Below are positions 16,156 through 19,233 of a stretch of DNA of 19,233 nucleotides, one piece after another (position 1 is the first letter of the stretch; the number at the start of each line of letters is the position of its first letter). The stretch spans positions 46,156 to 65,388 of the forward strand of contig DHIO01000033.1 of assembly GCA_002403855.1 (NCBI GenBank). The letters are read 5' to 3'. Source of the stretch: Acidimicrobiia bacterium UBA4744 (GTDB lineage: Bacteria > Actinomycetota > Acidimicrobiia > Spongiisociales > UBA4744). The notes below the pieces were generated by a model, which saw only the letters and a program-made list of their open reading frames with translations, did not search any database and was not told the DNA's origin. The position numbers and the translations under genes are program-made.

Positions 16156-16526
16156 ACCGGCGCCGGGGTGAGCGCGGATCAGCCGTGGTTGAGTTCGTCC
16201 TCGTCCTGCCGGTGGTGGTGTTGGTGTTGCTGGCGGTCGTCGAGGTGACGGTCGTGGCGCGCACCCAATACGAACTCGTACAGGCGGCCCGGGAGGGAGC
16301 GAGGACGGCGGCGATGGTCTCCGACCCGGCCCGGGCCGTTGAGGCCGTCAAGAGCGCCCTCGATCCGTCTGTGTCCGATCGGGTCCGGGTGACCGTCGAG
16401 CGGGGAGGAACGGTGGGAAGCGTGGCCACCGTCACCGTGGTCCTGCCCTACCGGCTGGGAGCGAGGTTGCTGGGCGGACTGGGAGTCCACTTGCGGGCGC
16501 GCTCGGTGATGAGGGTTGAGCGGTGA
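16152..16526 (+). CDS. TadE-like minor pilin
   Basis: A 124-residue TadE-family pseudopilin. A short basic leader (MNRRRGERG) precedes SAVVEFVLVLPVVVLVLLAV. Cleavage after G9 leaves E14 at +5 and F15 at +6, the prepilin-peptidase pattern. A single membrane helix is followed by an extracytoplasmic domain, including YELVQAAREGARTAAM, typical of TadE. GTG 16152 overlaps the pilin stop as GTGA. Confidence 0.88.
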   Translation: MNRRRGERGSAVVEFVLVLPVVVLVLLAVVEVTVVARTQYELVQAAREGARTAAMVSDPARAVEAVKSALDPSVSDRVRVTVERGGTVGSVATVTVVLPYRLGARLLGGLGVHLRARSVMRVER

Positions 16527-16921
16527 ACGATCGGGGGTCGGTGTCGTTGCTCGTACTGGGCCTGGTCGGGGTGTTGATCGTATTGGGTCTGATGCTGGGG
16601 TCGGTGGGGAACTACCTCAGCGTGCGAGGCCGGGCACAGATGGCAGCCGACGCGGCGGCTCTGGCAGCCGCCCCGGTCACGTTTCGTCCGTTTGGATCGC
16701 TGGGGAGTCCCGCCGCCGAGGCCGCCCGGCTTGCTGCAGCCAACGGAGCCACACTGGTCGCCTGTGTCTGTCCGGTCGATCACTCCTGGTCGAGTCGCAT
16801 CGTAGAGGTGGAAGTAGAGAGGGAGGTCGACATCGTCGTTCTCGGGCGACGAGCCGTCCGGGCGGCGGCGGCCGCCGAGTTTGCGCCGGTGGAACTCCTC
16901 TCGATTGACCTGCCGGACTGA
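16523..16921 (+). CDS. TadG-like/Rv3654c-type pseudopilin
   Basis: A 132-residue protein with N-terminal NDRGSVSLLVLGLVGVLIVL, one membrane helix, then YLSVRGRAQMAADAAALAAA, the conserved region of TadE/TadG-like proteins of the helicase/secretion neighbourhood. A possible cleavage after G5 leaves leucine rather than glutamate at +5, as in other members of this atypical group. It contains two nearby cysteines in VACVCPVDHSW. GTG 16523 overlaps the TadE stop by 4 bp. It is the last gene of the operon; the promoter of the next module lies in its 3' end. Confidence 0.8.
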   Translation: MNDRGSVSLLVLGLVGVLIVLGLMLGSVGNYLSVRGRAQMAADAAALAAAPVTFRPFGSLGSPAAEAARLAAANGATLVACVCPVDHSWSSRIVEVEVEREVDIVVLGRRAVRAAAAAEFAPVELLSIDLPD

Positions 16922-16934
16922 GAGTGGATAAAAT
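16905..16934 (+). promoter_or_regulatory. Promoter of the toxin-antitoxin module
   Basis: TTGACC (16905-16910) and TAAAAT (16929-16934) are separated by 18 bp, the closest match to a housekeeping promoter in the window. The -35 box lies inside the last codons of the TadG-like gene. The expected transcription start falls at or next to GTG 16942, predicting a leaderless antitoxin mRNA. Confidence 0.65.
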
Positions 16935-16959
16935 TCGGATTGTGAGTTTGATCCGAATT
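16932..16959. promoter_or_regulatory. Inverted-repeat operator of the toxin-antitoxin module
   Basis: The perfect 9-bp arms AATTCGGAT (16932-16940) and ATCCGAATT (16951-16959) flank a 10-nt centre. The arm centres are 19 bp apart, close to two helical turns, suitable for a dimeric helix-turn-helix protein. The left arm overlaps the -10 box, and the start codon GTG 16942 lies in the centre. Autoregulation by the antitoxin is inferred from this position and from how toxin-antitoxin operons usually work. Confidence 0.65.
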
Positions 16960-17568
16960 AGAGCCGTTCAGGAACCATTTGATGATCCGGACACTGTGAG
17001 ATCGGCAGTTTCGTTCTTGTCCCGGGCAGAGACGATGGGGTTCCTGGGGGATGAGGACATCGACCGTCTGGCGATCGGCACGGTTCGGGAGGTGATCGAT
17101 GCGATGACGGAGGCCGGCCTGGCGGTCGGGCCCGGCGCCGTTCTTCACATCCCGGAGGAGGCGATCACCGGGAGCGACATCGCGGAGATCCTGACAGAGT
17201 TGGACGGCATTCTCGAGAGTTCTCCCGCTCCGGAACGCGAGTGGCCGTCGCTTGCCGAGCTGTTCGGCGTCGAGGCCCTGGCGGAGCTGCTGGGAGTGTC
17301 GGCGGCCAGCGTACGTCGATATCTGCGAGGCGATCGCGCTACACCCGATCGCGTAGCCGCGCGTCTGCATTTCCTGGCGATGGTCGTCTCGGACCTCTCC
17401 GGCGCGTACAACCACCTCGGCATTCGGAGGTGGTTCGAGCGGTCGCGAAGCGCGCTCGACGGGGCTTCTCCTCGCGAGTTGCTGGCCGACGAGTGGGATC
17501 CGGACGATGCGGGCCCCCGCAGGGTACGCGCCCTGGCAGGGGCGCTGTTGGGTTCGCCGGCCACATGA
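16942..17568 (+). CDS. MbcA/ParS/Xre-type antitoxin
   Basis: Predicted antitoxin of a RES-Xre type II toxin-antitoxin pair; it would bind and block the toxin and repress its own promoter. The 208 residues have an N-terminal alpha-helical region of unknown role (about 1-100), a helix-turn-helix near 105-130 (EALAELLGVSAASVRRYLRG), and a C-terminal DUF2384-like toxin-binding region near 157-203 (IRRWFERSRSALDGASPRELL). It is longer than many antitoxins of the family. GTG 16942 is chosen because it lies 7 nt after the TAAAAT -10 box. GTG 16924, 2 bp after the upstream stop, is in frame and could serve read-through transcripts. Its stop overlaps the toxin start as ATGA. Confidence 0.82.
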   Translation: MSLIRIRAVQEPFDDPDTVRSAVSFLSRAETMGFLGDEDIDRLAIGTVREVIDAMTEAGLAVGPGAVLHIPEEAITGSDIAEILTELDGILESSPAPEREWPSLAELFGVEALAELLGVSAASVRRYLRGDRATPDRVAARLHFLAMVVSDLSGAYNHLGIRRWFERSRSALDGASPRELLADEWDPDDAGPRRVRALAGALLGSPAT

Positions 17569-18089
17569 TCTTCTTCCGCCACGCCGATCCCCGATATCCC
17601 TTTCTGTGGGAGACTCCCGATCAACCTCCGGCCCGGTGGCATGACGTGGGTGAGGGGCCCGTGCACTATCTGTCGGACACTCCGGACGGAGCCTGGGCCG
17701 AGTTCCTTCGCCATGAGGAGATCACCGACCCAGAAGATCTGGCCGGAATCGAACGTACCATGTGGGCGGTCGACATCCCCGCACCGCCGGAACGCCGATC
17801 CGGGCTGCCGCTCGCAGTGGTCACGGGCGGGCCGGGAACGTATGCCCGTTGCCGAAGGTACGCCCGACGGCTACGGGCCGAGGGTGAGTCGGGGTTCTCG
17901 GTAGAAGGAGCGGCTCTGCAGAGAGGTGAGGCCCGGGGTTGGCGGGTGTCCAGAGGGCTGGCACCGGGCGAGGACCGCAACGGGCGGGTGGTGGTGCTGT
18001 TCGGCCCCCGACCCGACCTCACCGGCTGGCCGGCCGCGACCTCCGGCCGTCCGCCGGCATATCTCCCAGAGCGCGTCCACCACTACTGA
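17565..18089 (+). CDS. RES-domain toxin (predicted NAD+-degrading)
   Basis: Predicted toxin of the pair. Characterised RES toxins, such as M. tuberculosis MbcT, destroy cellular NAD+. The 174 residues match a single RES domain: FFRHADPRYPFL at the start, then ARWHDVGEGPVHYLSDTPDGAWAE. R24, Y35 and E46 fit the conserved arginine, tyrosine and glutamate of the active site. The frame is open upstream to 17241, but ATG 17565 overlaps the antitoxin stop by 4 bp and starts just before the domain. The last 71 bp overlap the convergent helicase gene. Activity is inferred from the family. Confidence 0.82.
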   Translation: MIFFRHADPRYPFLWETPDQPPARWHDVGEGPVHYLSDTPDGAWAEFLRHEEITDPEDLAGIERTMWAVDIPAPPERRSGLPLAVVTGGPGTYARCRRYARRLRAEGESGFSVEGAALQRGEARGWRVSRGLAPGEDRNGRVVVLFGPRPDLTGWPAATSGRPPAYLPERVHHY

Positions 18090-19233
18090 GCGACCGACTG
18101 GCGAGGTCTCCCAGAGCGGCTTGCAGGAACCGGGCGGCGCCTTCCTTACTCAGTGGTTCGTTGAAGTTGCCGCACTTGGGCGACTGGACGCATGAGGGGC
18201 ACCCCCCTTCGCACGAGCACGCACTCACCAGGTCCAGGGTTGCCGCCAGGTGTCTGGAGCCGGCGTCGAAGGCGATGGGCGAAATGCCGGCGCCGCCCGG
18301 ATAGGCCTCGTAGATGAAGATGGTCCCGGTTCCCGTCGCAGGATGGAACGGGGTAGATAGGCCCCCGACGTCCCAACGATCGCAGATGGCGAAGAGCGGC
18401 AACAGGGCGATGGCGGCGTGTTCCGCGGCGTGCAGCGTTCCCGGAACGTCATGATGGGGGATCGCGGCGGCGGTGTAGATCTCGGCGGGGATGGTCCACC
18501 AGACGGCATCCGTCTGGAATTCGACCGACGGGAGATCGAGCGTTTCGAAGCTGAGAACCTCTCCGGATCCGATCTGCTTGCGTTTGAACGCAACAACCTG
18601 GCTCTCGACTCGCACAGATCCGAGATACTGGGTGAGGCTTTCCAGCGGTCGACGGTCATAGACCTCGAGGATCTCGAGGTGTTTCTCCTCCTGCGACTGG
18701 GTGTAGTAGCCGACCGATTCGGGATGGACCCGCACCTCCCGGTTGGAAAGGTCCAGTTGATCGACGACGAACGTGTTGCCCTGGTGGAGATACACGGCTC
18801 CGGGGTGCGCCTGCGAGAAGGCTTGATTCTCCTCGAGGGTTCCCAGCAGCTCACCGACCGCGACATCCTGAACGTTAAACGAAGACTCACCCGACGATCT
18901 GATGCTCACCGATCCGGCGGGGCGAGTGCGCCGGGCCCAATAGAGTCGCCCTTCCCGAAGCCGGAGATCGCCGGCCTGAACCAGACGATTGGCGGTTTCC
19001 TCCATGCCGTCGCCGAGGAACGTGTGATCGTCCGGTTGCAGCGGCAACTCATGGGCGGCGCACGCCGTGTGGGCCTCGACCACCAAGTTGTTGTCCGGGT
19101 TGATCACCGCCGACTCGGGAGGTCGGGTGAACAGCTGTCGCGGATGAGTCATGTAGTACTGGTCAAGCGCATCCTCGCCACCCACCAGAACACCCAGCGA
19201 GTGATCCTGGCTTCGACCGGCTCCCCCCCCCCC
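18019..19233 (-). CDS. DUF1998/MrfA-like DEAD/DEAH-box helicase, C-terminal part (truncated by window end)
   Basis: C-terminal half of a superfamily 2 helicase of the helicase/secretion neighbourhood (Rv3649 position); MrfA relatives act in DNA-damage repair. The frame is open to the window edge. The first readable residues, AGRSQDHSLGVLVGG, match the end of helicase motif VI (normally G-R-A-G-R). DALDQYYMTHP follows, then the DUF1998 region and the zinc-binding cysteine cluster CSCEGGCPSCVQSPKCG (window-relative, near the C-terminus). Motifs I-V lie outside. Eleven C bases at 19223-19233 would encode glycines where arginine is expected, so the edge is doubtful. GTG 19185 is an internal codon, not the start. 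The last 24 codons overlap the RES toxin gene. Confidence 0.88.
   Translation of the reverse strand, partial: GGGGAGRSQDHSLGVLVGGEDALDQYYMTHPRQLFTRPPESAVINPDNNLVVEAHTACAAHELPLQPDDHTFLGDGMEETANRLVQAGDLRLREGRLYWARRTRPAGSVSIRSSGESSFNVQDVAVGELLGTLEENQAFSQAHPGAVYLHQGNTFVVDQLDLSNREVRVHPESVGYYTQSQEEKHLEILEVYDRRPLESLTQYLGSVRVESQVVAFKRKQIGSGEVLSFETLDLPSVEFQTDAVWWTIPAEIYTAAAIPHHDVPGTLHAAEHAAIALLPLFAICDRWDVGGLSTPFHPATGTGTIFIYEAYPGGAGISPIAFDAGSRHLAATLDLVSACSCEGGCPSCVQSPKCGNFNEPLSKEGAARFLQAALGDLASRSLSSGGRALGDMPADGRRSRPASR
19223..19233. repeat. Poly-C run at the window end, probable artefact
   Basis: Eleven consecutive C bases close the window. On the helicase strand this is poly-G placed inside the otherwise invariant motif VI, where it breaks the expected residues. 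Poly-G is a known error product of two-colour sequencing chemistry, and contig ends collect such reads. I regard it as non-biological, but cannot prove it. Confidence 0.65.

Noticed and set aside
17241..17564. Upstream extension of the RES toxin frame
   Set aside because: It overlaps the antitoxin gene in another frame and encodes arginine- and glycine-rich sequence with no domain; ATG 17565 gives the ATGA overlap typical of such pairs.

Overview
The window looks like a piece of a high-GC actinobacterial (Actinomycetota) chromosome, probably one contig of an environmental or metagenome assembly. The strongest phylogenetic hint is the 12.1-19.2 kb region. It has the layout of the actinobacterial 'helicase/secretion neighbourhood', known from mycobacteria around Rv3649-Rv3661: a HAD phosphatase divergent from a CpaE-TadA-TadB-TadC-pilin-TadE-TadG-like operon, followed by a convergent DUF1998 helicase. 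GTG starts, 4-bp GTGA/ATGA gene overlaps and the absence of an outer-membrane secretin gene in the pilus operon fit a monoderm actinobacterium. I cannot fix the order or family.

Layout. 1-59: heptanucleotide repeat at the left edge. 60-2245 (-): galT-galK of the Leloir pathway, divergent from glpD (2325-4043, +). 4124-7035 (+): hutU-hutI, two consecutive steps of histidine breakdown. 7036-7875 (-): EamA-type transporter. 7948-8763 (+): glycerophosphodiester phosphodiesterase. 8755-10772 (-): leuC-leuD, isopropylmalate isomerase. 10859-11380 (+): small single-pass membrane protein of unknown role. 11456-11965 (+): GNAT acetyltransferase. 11967-12081: two further heptad repeat tracts. 12086-12910 (-): HAD-IB phosphatase with a C-terminal membrane anchor. 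13012-16921 (+): seven-gene Tad/Flp-type pilus operon. 16942-18089 (+): two-gene toxin-antitoxin module (MbcA/ParS/Xre-type antitoxin and RES-domain toxin) with its own promoter and an inverted-repeat operator. 18019-19233 (-): C-terminal half of a DUF1998/MrfA-like helicase, cut by the window end.

How the genes fit together. The left two thirds is ordinary carbon, lipid and amino-acid metabolism: galactose, glycerol-3-phosphate (glpD, with GDPD as a possible supplier of its substrate), histidine and leucine. The right third is a conserved pilus/secretion locus in which the RES toxin-antitoxin pair lies between the last pilin-like gene and the helicase. The toxin and helicase genes overlap tail to tail by 71 bp.

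The most notable sequence-level observations are the toxin-antitoxin module with its compact promoter/operator, a recurring geometry of a -10 box followed by 7-8 nt and the start codon (predicting leaderless mRNAs at five genes), degenerate 7-bp tandem repeats confined to gene 3' ends, and an 11-C homopolymer at the right edge that is probably an assembly artefact. There is no stretch of more than 300 bases without a gene; the longest gene-free stretch is 11966-12085. No tRNA, rRNA, CRISPR array or insertion sequence was seen.
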